In this document: positions 8,093 through 16,966 of the stretch, piece after piece
Layout of the letters: each line of letters starts with the position of its first letter
Numbering within the stretch: the first letter of the stretch is position 1
Assembly: GCA_964477035.1 (NCBI GenBank)
Contig: CAYZCW010000004.1
Location: forward strand, 186,001 to 250,000
DNA: 64,000 nucleotides
Origin: SLSG01 sp964477035
GTDB taxonomy: Bacteria > Bacteroidota > Bacteroidia > Bacteroidales > UBA7960
Direction of reading: 5' to 3'
Notes under the pieces: generated by a model
What the model was told of the DNA's origin: nothing
Database searches by the model: none
The model's input: only the letters and a program-made list of their open reading frames with translations
Position numbers and translations under genes: made by a program

Positions 8093-8848
8093 TCAGGCAG
8101 CCGGTGTTTGCCGGTGCCGGTATTCTTTGCGGTTGACGATGCTGTCCCAGCGCATCCGGATCACACCCAGTACCGCCTCCTTGAAGATCCCCTTGCTCAT
8201 TTTGGATACCCCCTCGACCCGGTCGGTAAAGACTATGGACACTTCCTTGATCCTGAAACCCAGCTTCCAGGCCTTGAACTTCATTTCGATCTGGAAGGCA
8301 TAGCCCGAAAAGCGGATGCGGTCCAGGTCGATCGCTTCCAGCACCTCCCGGGTATAGCATTTGAAGCCCGCCGTGGTATCTCTGATCTTCATGCGGGTGA
8401 TCAGGCGCACGTAGGCGGAGGCAAAATAAGACATCAGCACCCGGGATATGGGCCAGTTCACCACATTGACCCCGTCAATGTAACGTGAGCCGATGGCCAG
8501 GTCGTAACCGTCCCGGGCGCATGCCTGCCGCAGCCTGACCAGGTCACCGGGATTGTGTGAAAAGTCGGCATCCATCTCGAAGATGTAGCGGTAATCACGG
8601 CCCAGCGCCCATTTAAAACCGAATACATAGGCCGTCCCCAGCCCCAGCTTGCCCTCCCTGGTTTCCAGAAACAGCCGTCCGCTGAATTCGGGCATCAGCC
8701 CCCGCACCACATCGGCCGTACCATCGGGCGAATTATCATCGACCACCAGGATGTGGAAATCCCCTTCCAGGGAGAGTACCCTGCGGATCATTTTTCCGAT
8801 GTTTTCCCGTTCCTTATAAGTGGGAATGATTACCAGACTGTCGGCCAC
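8093..8848 (-). CDS. Polyprenyl-phosphate mannosyltransferase-like GT2
   Basis: About 251 residues from a GTG at 8848 (VADSLVIIPTYKE). No in-frame ATG lies between this GTG and the predicted promoter at 8920-8927, which supports the GTG. The GT-A fold is clear: IIPTYKERENIG, LVVDDNSPDGTAD, GLGTAYVFGFKWAL, FEMDADFSHNP, GSRYIDG and DTTAGFKCY. This pattern is that of dolichyl/polyprenyl-phosphate mannose synthases, which move mannose (or another hexose) from GDP-sugar to a lipid carrier for protein or glycan modification at the membrane. No C-terminal membrane domain is present. First gene of the operon with pyrC and the DUF4296 gene. Confidence 0.85.
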   Translation of the reverse strand: MADSLVIIPTYKERENIGKMIRRVLSLEGDFHILVVDDNSPDGTADVVRGLMPEFSGRLFLETREGKLGLGTAYVFGFKWALGRDYRYIFEMDADFSHNPGDLVRLRQACARDGYDLAIGSRYIDGVNVVNWPISRVLMSYFASAYVRLITRMKIRDTTAGFKCYTREVLEAIDLDRIRFSGYAFQIEMKFKAWKLGFRIKEVSIVFTDRVEGVSKMSKGIFKEAVLGVIRMRWDSIVNRKEYRHRQTPAA

Positions 8849-8919
8849 GATGAAATCGGTTGTGCAGGAAGATTCCGCCACGGGTGGCTTGGGCCTCCTC
8901 CGGGTTCTGTATATGGCTT

Positions 8920-8927
8920 CAAAAATA
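8920..8927 (-). promoter_or_regulatory. -7 promoter element of the GT2-pyrC-DUF4296 operon
   Basis: TATTTTTG on the minus strand matches TAnnTTTG; predicted transcript start near 8913, giving a 65-nt leader to the GTG at 8848. Confidence 0.5.
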
Positions 8928-9001
8928 CGGTTTTTGTTCCATTGTGGGGTAATTAAATCCAAATAAAGCAGGCAATGCCGGGATTGTTGGGCGACAAGAT
9001 G

Positions 9002-9009
9002 TAATTTTG
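9002..9009 (+). promoter_or_regulatory. -7 promoter element of cysteine desulfurase, apparently leaderless
   Basis: TAATTTTG is followed by only 7 nt before the ATG at 9017. With the usual 5-8 nt between this element and the start site, the mRNA would begin at or next to the start codon. Confidence 0.6.
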
Positions 9010-9016
9010 CCTTACC

Positions 9017-10162
9017 ATGAGCAAGCAACGCATTTACTTCGATCACGCAGCCAGCACCCCCATGCCGGGAGAGGTGCTGGAAGTCATGCAGGCCGCCATG
9101 GCGGAGCTATATGGTAATCCGTCCTCCCTGCACGAGGCGGGTCGGCGTGCCCGGGTAGCCATCGAACAGGCCCGTCGCAGCGTGGCCCGCTGTCTGAAGG
9201 TGACTCCTGCCGAAGTCTTTTTTACCTCCGGAGGCACCGAGGCCAACAACGCCATCCTGTGGGAATGTTACCTTCACCTGGGGGTGAAACACTTCATCAG
9301 CAGCCCCCTGGAGCATCCCTCCGTCCGGATTACCCTGGAAGCCATTGCCGGCCAGCCGGGAGCCGGACTGCACCTGGTGGACGTCGACGCCCTGGGCCGG
9401 GTGTCCCTGGACCATTTGGACGAACTGGCGCGCCGGTATCCCGGGGCCCTGGTTTCCCTGATGCATGCCAACAACGAGATCGGTAACCTGCTGCCGGTTA
9501 AGGCTGTGGCGGAGATTTGCAGGGACCGTGGCTGCCTGTTTCATTCCGATACGGTGCAGACCATCGGAAAGTTCGACATGGACCTGCCCCGCCTGGGGAT
9601 GGATTTTGCCGTGGGCAGTGCCCACAAGTTCCATGGTCCGAAGGGGGCCGGCTTCATGATTGTCAGGCAGGGCCGGCCTTCCGGTCCCTGGATGACCGGA
9701 GGCAGTCAGGAGCGAAACATGCGGGCGGGAACCGAAAATGTTTACGGCATCGTGGGACTGGCCAGGGCCCTGGACTGGATGCAGGATTCCATGCAGGAAA
9801 ACAGGCTGTGGGTCGGCCGACTGCGTAACCAGCTGCTGCTGCTGCTGCGGGAGGAGCTGCCCCGGGTGGGTTTCAACGGGGACGTGGACGGCAGCTGCCT
9901 CTATGGCATCGTGAACCTGTCCCTGCCTGCCTCCCTGGATGCGGTGGTGGTGCTGGTACGCCTCGACATGGAAGGCATCAGCGTGTCCTCGGGCAGTGCC
10001 TGTTCTTCCGGCAGCCTGGAGCCATCCCCGGTGATAGCCGCCCTGGGGGGCGACCCGTCACGGCCCTCCCTGAGGGTGTCCCTGGGCAAGAACAATACCC
10101 CCGACGAAGTCCGACGGTTTGTGGAGGTCCTTCGTGCCATGGTGGAAGACAGCCCTGCCTGA
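9017..10162 (+). CDS. Cysteine desulfurase, NifS/IscS type
   Basis: 381 residues. A PLP enzyme that takes sulfur from cysteine for Fe-S clusters and thiolated tRNA. Start MSKQRIYFDHAAST is the classical N-terminus. PLP-binding features: GGTEANN (about 72-78), HSDTVQ (aspartate near 178), and the Schiff-base lysine in SAHKFHGPKG (K204). The sulfur-carrying cysteine is in SSGSACSSG (C329). The loop form is that of the IscS/NifS group rather than SufS. No iscU or other partner lies next to it; it is divergent from the GT2-pyrC operon and convergent with the DUF5689 genes, 2 nt away. Confidence 0.93.
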   Translation: MSKQRIYFDHAASTPMPGEVLEVMQAAMAELYGNPSSLHEAGRRARVAIEQARRSVARCLKVTPAEVFFTSGGTEANNAILWECYLHLGVKHFISSPLEHPSVRITLEAIAGQPGAGLHLVDVDALGRVSLDHLDELARRYPGALVSLMHANNEIGNLLPVKAVAEICRDRGCLFHSDTVQTIGKFDMDLPRLGMDFAVGSAHKFHGPKGAGFMIVRQGRPSGPWMTGGSQERNMRAGTENVYGIVGLARALDWMQDSMQENRLWVGRLRNQLLLLLREELPRVGFNGDVDGSCLYGIVNLSLPASLDAVVVLVRLDMEGISVSSGSACSSGSLEPSPVIAALGGDPSRPSLRVSLGKNNTPDEVRRFVEVLRAMVEDSPA

Positions 10163-10164
10163 CC

Positions 10165-11781
10165 TCATTCGCTGTGGGTGATCCTGACCAGGCTTACCTG
10201 CCAGGCGGGTGCCAGGGAGGTGGTGCTGGTATACCGGAAGGCGATGTGTATGTCCTTGCCCTGAAAGGCATCCAGGGAGATGGGGCCGCTGTCCACGAAG
10301 GTCCAGTTCGTTCCCGGAGGCCGGTTGAAACCTGTCAGCTCTGTCCAATCGCCCGACTCTGAGGGGTCTCCTCCCTGGTAGTTGTCGGAAACGAGCACCC
10401 TGAGTCCGCCCTTGTCCGTGCCGAAATTGACGGCCTCCCGGATGTGGAGTCTTGGATTGTTTGTCCCGGCCAGGGATATGGATGGGGATACCAGCCAGTC
10501 CTCATTGGCCCGGTTGCTGCCATCGTATCCGCTCATATAGGCACAGCCCCCGTCATAGGTGGCGTGGGTCCAGTTCTGGGCTCCCTGCAGGTTGTAGGAG
10601 GTGAAGCTGCCCAGGCTGCTGGCAAAGGTTTCCTCCCACAGGGGGGTCTGGGGAACCAGCCCGTCGCCATCGAGCCAGTAACCCGACGCCCGGAGCAGTC
10701 CCGGGGCACTGAAGTAAGTGCCGAGATTGCCCAGAATTTTCACGGGTTTGCCCAGGTTGGCCGGATTGGCCACCAGGTTCAGGGCCTCCCGCACCTGCCC
10801 GATGGGCAGTTGCACCGTCAGGATGTTGCCCGGGGCGGTCTCATCGGGTTTGTCGGCCATCAGCAGGTTGGTGGCGGTCTGGAACGGGGCGGTGAAGGAC
10901 CGGGTGAAGGGACTTGCATGGGTCTCATAGACCCCGATGATGTACCCTTCCACCCAGACCCCGTCCCCGCTGTTGTTTGCCATGGCAAAGGCCACGTTAT
11001 AGGGTTCACCGAAAGTCCCTGATCCCGCCGGATCCCCCGTATCGCAACGGTCCCCGCCCATGTCCATTTCCTCAAAACTTCTGATCAGGAGCTGCCAGGT
11101 GGATCCGAACTGGGAAACCACGGCCACCAGGCTGCCGTTGCCTTCGGGAACCACCCGGTTGGCAAAGTCGGCGAATGGGCTGGTACGCACGATGATCTGG
11201 TTGCCATCACAATCGGTCAGGCTGCGGTTCTCAGTCAACCCTTCCGCCACATCGGCAAAGCGCTTTCCCAGTTCTCCCGTGTTGAACTGCACCCCTTCCA
11301 GGCGAACGAGGCGGGCCTGGAGGCCCCCGTTCAGGATGTCCGGCACGGATACCGGTTCAGGCGCCACGGCCTGCCCCGACTCCTGTTTAATCAGATGCCT
11401 GCCGTATTCCAGGGAATCCAGTTGCAGCATGTTGTTGTAACTGCCCAGGACGGTCCCTTTCAGAGAGATCCTGACCCGGTCCCCTTCCCGGATGTCGCTG
11501 GCATAATCCAGCCGGACGTTGATGGCCGCGGTTCCGTCCTCCACGAATATGTTGCGGTAGAGGTTTCCCGAGGTTTCCCCCATGCTGACCGTGGCAAAGA
11601 CCGCCACGTTGTCTTCGAAGCGAACGGTCTGACCCGTATAGAGGGCCCTCAGTTCGGCCAGTGTCATGGTGCCGTCAGGCTGGTTCAGCGGGGGCGCGTC
11701 GGGCGGGTCCTTTTCACAGGCGGCGGCCGTCAGCATCAGGGCCAGCAATAGCGGATACATCTTTGGTTTTATGCGGGTCAT
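10165..11781 (-). CDS. OB-fold-like lipoprotein: DUF5689, DUF6359-like, choice-of-anchor J
   Basis: 538 residues. A lipobox ends at AAAC, so it is a predicted outer-membrane or surface lipoprotein. Domain order as read: DUF5689-like part (about 38-245), with two segments of the pattern GNLYRNIFVEDGTAAINV / GDRVRISLKG / YNNMLQLDS that resemble nucleic-acid-binding OB folds; a second module (about 255-370; GVWVEGYIIGVYE, TNLLMADKPDET, ILGNLGTYFSAPGL) resembling DUF6359; and a C-terminal jelly-roll resembling choice-of-anchor J (about 375-538; ANEDWLVSPSISL). Third gene of the TonB-receptor operon, 12 nt after its paralogue. Ligand unproven; nucleic acid is inferred from the fold resemblance and from the nuclease-like gene next door. 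Confidence 0.75.
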   Translation of the reverse strand: MTRIKPKMYPLLLALMLTAAACEKDPPDAPPLNQPDGTMTLAELRALYTGQTVRFEDNVAVFATVSMGETSGNLYRNIFVEDGTAAINVRLDYASDIREGDRVRISLKGTVLGSYNNMLQLDSLEYGRHLIKQESGQAVAPEPVSVPDILNGGLQARLVRLEGVQFNTGELGKRFADVAEGLTENRSLTDCDGNQIIVRTSPFADFANRVVPEGNGSLVAVVSQFGSTWQLLIRSFEEMDMGGDRCDTGDPAGSGTFGEPYNVAFAMANNSGDGVWVEGYIIGVYETHASPFTRSFTAPFQTATNLLMADKPDETAPGNILTVQLPIGQVREALNLVANPANLGKPVKILGNLGTYFSAPGLLRASGYWLDGDGLVPQTPLWEETFASSLGSFTSYNLQGAQNWTHATYDGGCAYMSGYDGSNRANEDWLVSPSISLAGTNNPRLHIREAVNFGTDKGGLRVLVSDNYQGGDPSESGDWTELTGFNRPPGTNWTFVDSGPISLDAFQGKDIHIAFRYTSTTSLAPAWQVSLVRITHSE

Positions 11782-11793
11782 GGTCGTTCGGTT

Positions 11794-13155
11794 TTATTGT
11801 TGAACAATGTCTCCAAGGTTCCTGATCAGCAGCTGGGGGTTGTTGAAAACAGACAGGATCCCGGTGATGGTCACGGGGCCTTCCGGCACCTGGTCGTCGG
11901 CAAAGCTGGCCCAGCTGTGTGTGTACAGGGCCATCTGCCCCGTTGCATCGCTGAGTGTGGCCCCCTGCCGGAAAGCGGGTCCACCGCTTATGGACACATT
12001 GGTGAAACGAACCAGGGTGGACTGGTACCGGTCCATGCCGGCGATGGCCTCCTGGATGGTGAGGGTCACCGGTTCGGGCAGGCTGCCCGGACCCAGGTCA
12101 TAAGCATTGCCATTGGGCAGGTTTTCGATCTGCAACAGGCCGTTATAAAGGGACATGGGCATGGGAGAGGCAAAGACCACCCGGATCCGTGTGCCCAGCG
12201 GGAAGTCATGAAATGAACTGAATCTCAGTGTGATTCCGGCTCCGGACTCGTCCATGAGAAAGAGGTTTTGCCCGGGATGGTTTTCATGTTCGTTGTCGGA
12301 TACGACCACTCCTTCTATGCGTGAACCGGATGGAATGTTCACATTGCCCGCCGCAAAGGCTTCCCGGAGGGACAGGATGCTTAACCGCTCGTAATCGTCG
12401 CCCGGGACGGGACAACGGTCCCCGTCGAGCTGTACCTCCGCGATGTCCCGGATCAGCAACTGCATGTCGTTCTGGAACTGGGACACCACCGCCACCAGGC
12501 TCCCCCCGCCATCGGGAATTGTGTGATCAGCGAAACCGGCATACCCGCTGGTGCGGACAATGATGCGGTTGCCGGCACAATCCTCCAGCATCCGGTTCTC
12601 GGTCAGCAGACGCTCACTGTCTGCAAAAGGCCTTCCGGTATCTGCCGGGATGAACTGAACATCCTCCAGCCGGACAAGGCGCCCCTGGTAATTGCCGGAA
12701 CGCAACTGCGGGATGCCGGTGAGGGCGGGCATGACTTCCTTTTCCAGCGCGATCTTATGGATGTGGCGGTCCACGTTCACATTTTCAACTTGCAGCAGGC
12801 GCTGGTAAGAGCTCAGGGTGGTGCCCCTGAGGTACAGCCTGACGGAGTCGCCCCGGTAGATGCCGCCCGGGGCCACCAGCCGCAGGTTGATGCCGCCGGT
12901 GGCATCCTCGATGTAGGCGCTGCGGTAGATATTGCCGGACTTGTCGTCCATGGTCACGGTGGCGTAAACCGAATAATCCCCTTCGAAGAGGACCGGTTCC
13001 CCCTGGAACATGTCACGCAGCCCGGCCACCGTCATCACGGTCCCTTCGGGCAGTTGCCAGGCGGGGGGTGGGTCGAAATCGTCATGGATGCATCCGGCCT
13101 GAATGAAGGCCAGGAGGATTGCTATTGTGATGCGGAAAGCGCTGATTCTTGCCAT
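11794..13155 (-). CDS. DUF5689-type lipoprotein with repeated OB-fold-like modules
   Basis: 453 residues. Lipoprotein signal: hydrophobic leader ending QAGC. The first half (about 35-245) is clearly paralogous to the neighbouring protein: MTVAGLRDMFQGEPVLFEG, GNIYRSAYIEDATGGINLRL, YQRLLQVENV, LLTENRMLEDCAGNRIIVRTSG and QLLIRDI. The second half holds two more modules of the same design (SRIEGVVVSDN...LFLMDESGAGITLRF...YNGLLQIENL; then GATLSDATGQMALYTHS...FNNPQLLIRNL). The protein therefore seems built almost entirely from four OB-like beta-barrels. Second gene of the operon, 15 nt after the TonB-dependent receptor. No enzyme motif is seen; a binding role at the cell surface is likely. Confidence 0.75.
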   Translation of the reverse strand: MARISAFRITIAILLAFIQAGCIHDDFDPPPAWQLPEGTVMTVAGLRDMFQGEPVLFEGDYSVYATVTMDDKSGNIYRSAYIEDATGGINLRLVAPGGIYRGDSVRLYLRGTTLSSYQRLLQVENVNVDRHIHKIALEKEVMPALTGIPQLRSGNYQGRLVRLEDVQFIPADTGRPFADSERLLTENRMLEDCAGNRIIVRTSGYAGFADHTIPDGGGSLVAVVSQFQNDMQLLIRDIAEVQLDGDRCPVPGDDYERLSILSLREAFAAGNVNIPSGSRIEGVVVSDNEHENHPGQNLFLMDESGAGITLRFSSFHDFPLGTRIRVVFASPMPMSLYNGLLQIENLPNGNAYDLGPGSLPEPVTLTIQEAIAGMDRYQSTLVRFTNVSISGGPAFRQGATLSDATGQMALYTHSWASFADDQVPEGPVTITGILSVFNNPQLLIRNLGDIVQQ

Positions 13156-13170
13156 GGGATGGGTCGTTTT

Positions 13171-15753
13171 CTAAAACCGGAAAGCCAGGTTCAGGAAGTA
13201 GGTCCTGCCGTATAAATAAAAATACTTGGATTCGAAGCGATCGGGCTGGTGGGGATCGTAGCGCAGCTGTTCGAAACCTCCGATGTTGAGGTCTTTGGCA
13301 TCCAGAAGGTTGCTGATGCTCAGGTTGATGTTCAGAAAGTAGTCGTTACGGATGCGCCAGGACTTGCCTGCAAACAGGTCGAGGGTGAAGCCGGGGTCCA
13401 GCTTTTCCTGTTTCAGCAGTTGGTCCCATTGCGGGTCTGTGACCACGAGATGCTGCACGGCTTCGGCGGTCCGCCTGTCGGGATTGATGTCCATATACCC
13501 GTTGGCAAACACATTGCCGTTGATGCCGACAAACCAGAAATTCGGATTGTCATAGCGGAGTCCCGCCGATGCCGCCGAATGGGTCATTCCGCCCACCTTG
13601 TAATTCTTCAGGTACACGGTGCGCTGGTCGGAAATGACTTCAAAGTCGTTGTCCCTGGCGATGGTGACCACCGGCCGTGAATTGTAAAAATAATCTCCCG
13701 TGCCGGCGACCAGGTAGGCCGACAGGGTGGAGGACAATACGATGTCGGTCCCGAATTCAATCCCCAGGTGGCGGGTGTCCACGCCCGTCATGATGTAGTT
13801 GACAAAGGTGCGGAACTCCTCATGGTAAAAGCTTCTTGACCAGGTCTGGTCCAGGAAATCGGTATAAAACAGGGTGATTCTGGATTTAATCCGGGGGCTG
13901 CGTATGAAATAACTGACATCGGCCGTGCGGATCGTCTCGCTCCGGAGCCCCTCAATCACGTGGTCCCGGACACGGGATGAAATATAGGCATCGCGAAAGT
14001 AGGGGGCCCTTGTCATATAGGCCGCATTGGCCGTGAAGTAATGCCGGCCGGTCATTTTGAAGGTGGTGCCGCCCTTGAAGCCGAAATTGACAAATTGCTG
14101 TTTTTCACTTGCACCGTAAGAGTTGTCCGGGAACCTCGGGTTCTGCATATGCCCGGTTCGCCAGAAACTGGTCATGGAAAGGGTCCCGGCCACAAAGAAG
14201 TCCCATCGCGGCAGCACCCATTCACTCTGGGCAAAGGCCGTATACTGGTTGATGTGGCCGGTAAAGTCGTAACCAAACCGGTCTCCCTTGCCCACCAGGC
14301 GGTTGGGGTGGCGCATGTCGCTCTGGGCCATGTCGCTGTCGGCAAAATCCCTTTCGGCGAACTGGTCGATGTCCAGCCACCAGTCACCTCCCAGCAGGTC
14401 CTCGATCACCTTGAACTGGTGGGTCTTTGCAAGGGAAACCTGCAGGCCTCCCGAGAGGGTCTGTTCCGGGGACACAATATGCTCCAGGTTGGTGTTGAAG
14501 ACCAGCTGGGTCCTGTCGGTGCGCCGTTCCTCCACGATGTATTTCGACCGCAGGCCGGTGACCGTATTGCCTTCCACCCCATTGGCATGACGGACGGCGG
14601 CCAGGTTCCTGCTGTTGGCATTGTACAGCCAGTCCCAGTTGATCTGGCGGAAGTCCTCGTTGGTCTGCCACAGGCTGGTCAGCCAGGCCTGCGTCTCCGG
14701 GTCGTTGGCGTGGTAACTCGGCAGCCAGCGGTAATAATCGGGGCGCGGGTCGCCGGCCAGGTGAAAGTTCCAGTCGTCGTAGGAGGCATGGCTGTCATAC
14801 CAGTTCAGGGCGGTGGACCCCCCCCTCCCGAAAGCGTAAGCCATGCTGGTGGTCAGGGTGGTGTTGCCCTGCGGCTCCCAATAGTGCGACAAGATCAGGT
14901 GGGGTGTATGGTAGTGGTTGACGCGGGAGTTGCGTACCTCCCCGTTCTGGTAGCCCCAGTTGGGGTTGTAGAAATTGTCTCCCGTAAGGTCATAGGCCTC
15001 CTGGGTGGCCACCCCGGGCCGTCCGGTGCGGGAAGGCGCTCCGAAGCCGATGAAGCCGATGCTGTGCCTGTCGTTCAGCCGGCGTTCGGCCGACACAAAA
15101 TAGGCCCAGGCATCATAAAACGTGCCCTTGACATAGCCTTCTTCGGCGGATCGCCTGGAGCCGCTGATGGTCAGGGCCCAGCCGTTGTCCTGCATGCCGG
15201 TGGCGTGGGTGAACATGGCCCGGTGGACATAGCTGCGGTTGGCATTGCTGTATGTCATGCGGGTGGTGGGACTGTACTGGGAGGCCCTGGTCACGATGTT
15301 GGTGGCGCCCCCTATGGCCCCGAAATGCTCCCTGGCCACCCCGATGCCGCTGTGCCCCACGGTCATGCGGGTGGCGTCGTTCAGCCCGCCCCAGGTGGAA
15401 TAGAAGGCCCTGCCGGTTTCGGGGTCGTTTACCGGGATGCCGTTGATCATCACCAGGGTGTTTTCCGAATCATACCCGCGGATGCGGTACCTGGCCGCCC
15501 CGAAGTTATAACCCGCCGTGGACACATAGATGTCGCGCGATCCCTGCAGCAGGCTGGAGATGTCGTAAGAATCGGCATCCCCTTCCATGTCTTCGGCCGT
15601 CAGGGTGATGATGGGGATGTCGGGGTCTTGTCCGGGGGGGATGGTGTCTGAAGACAGTGCCCCGGTCTGGGTCGCAGAGGCCGGCGTCTGTCCGCTGGCG
15701 GCAAGGGGTATGACCCATCCGACGAAAAAAAGGACGATGAAATATCTGCTCAT
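13171..15753 (-). CDS. TonB-dependent outer-membrane receptor
   Basis: 860 residues. Signal peptide to about AASGQ; no carboxypeptidase-like N-terminal domain and no DUF-type extension, so not a typical SusC. A short IITLTAEDMEGDADSYDISSL segment, then the plug (about 50-175: RYRIRGYDSENTLVMINGIPVND, GGATNIVTRASQ), then a 22-strand-type barrel rich in alternating aromatic residues, ending in an aromatic residue (LAFRF) as expected for BAM-dependent folding. It imports a ligand too large for porins, powered by TonB/ExbBD. It heads an operon with two OB-like lipoproteins and is divergent from a secreted EEP nuclease/phosphatase, pointing to a nucleic-acid or phosphate-containing substrate. Confidence 0.9.
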   Translation of the reverse strand: MSRYFIVLFFVGWVIPLAASGQTPASATQTGALSSDTIPPGQDPDIPIITLTAEDMEGDADSYDISSLLQGSRDIYVSTAGYNFGAARYRIRGYDSENTLVMINGIPVNDPETGRAFYSTWGGLNDATRMTVGHSGIGVAREHFGAIGGATNIVTRASQYSPTTRMTYSNANRSYVHRAMFTHATGMQDNGWALTISGSRRSAEEGYVKGTFYDAWAYFVSAERRLNDRHSIGFIGFGAPSRTGRPGVATQEAYDLTGDNFYNPNWGYQNGEVRNSRVNHYHTPHLILSHYWEPQGNTTLTTSMAYAFGRGGSTALNWYDSHASYDDWNFHLAGDPRPDYYRWLPSYHANDPETQAWLTSLWQTNEDFRQINWDWLYNANSRNLAAVRHANGVEGNTVTGLRSKYIVEERRTDRTQLVFNTNLEHIVSPEQTLSGGLQVSLAKTHQFKVIEDLLGGDWWLDIDQFAERDFADSDMAQSDMRHPNRLVGKGDRFGYDFTGHINQYTAFAQSEWVLPRWDFFVAGTLSMTSFWRTGHMQNPRFPDNSYGASEKQQFVNFGFKGGTTFKMTGRHYFTANAAYMTRAPYFRDAYISSRVRDHVIEGLRSETIRTADVSYFIRSPRIKSRITLFYTDFLDQTWSRSFYHEEFRTFVNYIMTGVDTRHLGIEFGTDIVLSSTLSAYLVAGTGDYFYNSRPVVTIARDNDFEVISDQRTVYLKNYKVGGMTHSAASAGLRYDNPNFWFVGINGNVFANGYMDINPDRRTAEAVQHLVVTDPQWDQLLKQEKLDPGFTLDLFAGKSWRIRNDYFLNINLSISNLLDAKDLNIGGFEQLRYDPHQPDRFESKYFYLYGRTYFLNLAFRF

Positions 15754-15786
15754 GGGAAAGGATTGTGGCTAGTTCATCAAAATGAT

Positions 15787-15808
15787 TATTTTTGAACAAT
15801 CAAAAATA
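15787..15808. promoter_or_regulatory. Palindromic divergent promoter of receptor operon and EEP gene
   Basis: A perfect 9-bp inverted repeat TATTTTTGA-N4-TCAAAAATA. The left arm (15787-15794) is a -7 element TATTTTTG for the plus-strand EEP gene; the right arm (15801-15808) is the same element on the minus strand for the TonB receptor. Polymerase could not occupy both at once, and the symmetry could also serve a dimeric regulator. Confidence 0.55.
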
Positions 15809-15857
15809 GCCATTTTCCGTGGGACTGACCACGGAAGTCTGGGAAAAACCGCACCCG

Positions 15858-16952
15858 ATGAAAACCACCACGAAATATTGCCTGCGGTTTCCTGTCAGCT
15901 GGGCCACATATCTTATAGCGATCCTGGTGTTTTTTGGTCTCCCGGAACCGGCAAGGACGGGAACACCCCCAGCGGAAGGCCGTCAGGAATTTATCAGCCT
16001 GTGCATCGGATTCTACAATGTGGAGAACCTGTTTGACACCATCAATGACCCCGAAATCCGTGACGAAGAATTCACCCCGGAAGGGGTCAACCGCTGGACG
16101 GGGGCACGTTACCTTGAAAAACTGGAGAACCTGGCGGAGGTCATCCATAAGATGGGCCAGGAGCTCAATGCGGACGGGCCGGCCGTATTGGGCCTTTCCG
16201 AGGTGGAGAACAGGGCGGTGCTTGAGGACCTGGCGGCACAGGAAGCCATCCGCGACCGTCATTACCAGGTGGTCCATTATGAAGGACCGGATGCCAGGGG
16301 GGTGGACGTGGCCTTTTTGTACCAGCCAAAATACTTCACGTACATCAGCAGCAAGGCCTATCCGACGGTGATCGAAGGGATGCCGGACTTCAGGACGCGC
16401 GACCAGCTGCTGCTGACGGGGGAGTTGTTGGGAGAAAGAATGCATTTCATCGTGGCCCACTGGCCCAGCCGCAGGGGCGGTGAGCGGCGCAGCCGGCCCT
16501 TGAGGATTGCCAAGGCGGACATCGCGCGCCACATCATCGATTCCATCCAGGGGGCCGAACCCGGAGCCAAAATTTTCTTCATGGGCGACCTGAATGACAA
16601 CCCCACCGATGTCAGCGTGCGCCGCCATCTTCGCTCCAGGGGCCAGGCGGAAGATGTCGGGGAGGATGAGCTGTTCAATCCCTTCGAGAGCCTGTACAGA
16701 AGGGGCATCGGCTCCAACGCCTGGCGCGATTCCTGGAGCCTGTTCGACCAGATCCTGCTCAGTCCGGGTTTGCTGGGCGACGATTACCGTTCATTCAGGT
16801 TTTTCAGGGCCGAGGTGTTCAACAGGCCGTTCCTCAGGCAATCTTCCGGCCGATTCCAGGGGTACCCCTTCAGGACTTACGGCAGCGGGGTGTATCTCGG
16901 TGGTTACAGCGATCATTTTCCAACCTATGTGTTCCTGATCAGGGAACGATAA
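15858..16952 (+). CDS. Secreted endonuclease/exonuclease/phosphatase-family enzyme
   Basis: 364 residues from ATG 15858 (MKTTTKYCLRF), chosen because it gives a signal peptide (hydrophobic AILVFFGLP); an upstream ATG at 15819 would add 13 unrelated residues. Motifs of the EEP superfamily: FYNVENLFD (metal asparagine), LGLSEVENR (catalytic glutamate), GVDVAFLYQP, HFIVAHWPSR, FFMGDLNDNP and the final YSDHFP histidine. These Mg-dependent enzymes cut DNA, RNA or phosphate esters; with a signal peptide this one acts outside the cytoplasm. Context (TonB receptor and OB-like lipoproteins on the other side of a shared promoter) favours extracellular nucleic acid. Confidence 0.85.
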   Translation: MKTTTKYCLRFPVSWATYLIAILVFFGLPEPARTGTPPAEGRQEFISLCIGFYNVENLFDTINDPEIRDEEFTPEGVNRWTGARYLEKLENLAEVIHKMGQELNADGPAVLGLSEVENRAVLEDLAAQEAIRDRHYQVVHYEGPDARGVDVAFLYQPKYFTYISSKAYPTVIEGMPDFRTRDQLLLTGELLGERMHFIVAHWPSRRGGERRSRPLRIAKADIARHIIDSIQGAEPGAKIFFMGDLNDNPTDVSVRRHLRSRGQAEDVGEDELFNPFESLYRRGIGSNAWRDSWSLFDQILLSPGLLGDDYRSFRFFRAEVFNRPFLRQSSGRFQGYPFRTYGSGVYLGGYSDHFPTYVFLIRER

Positions 16953-16966
16953 AAACCCGTTTTACC

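Noticed and set aside
14041..15651. 536-codon frame on the plus strand opposite the TonB receptor
   Set aside because: Low-complexity Gly/Val/His-rich translation with no motif; antisense shadow.
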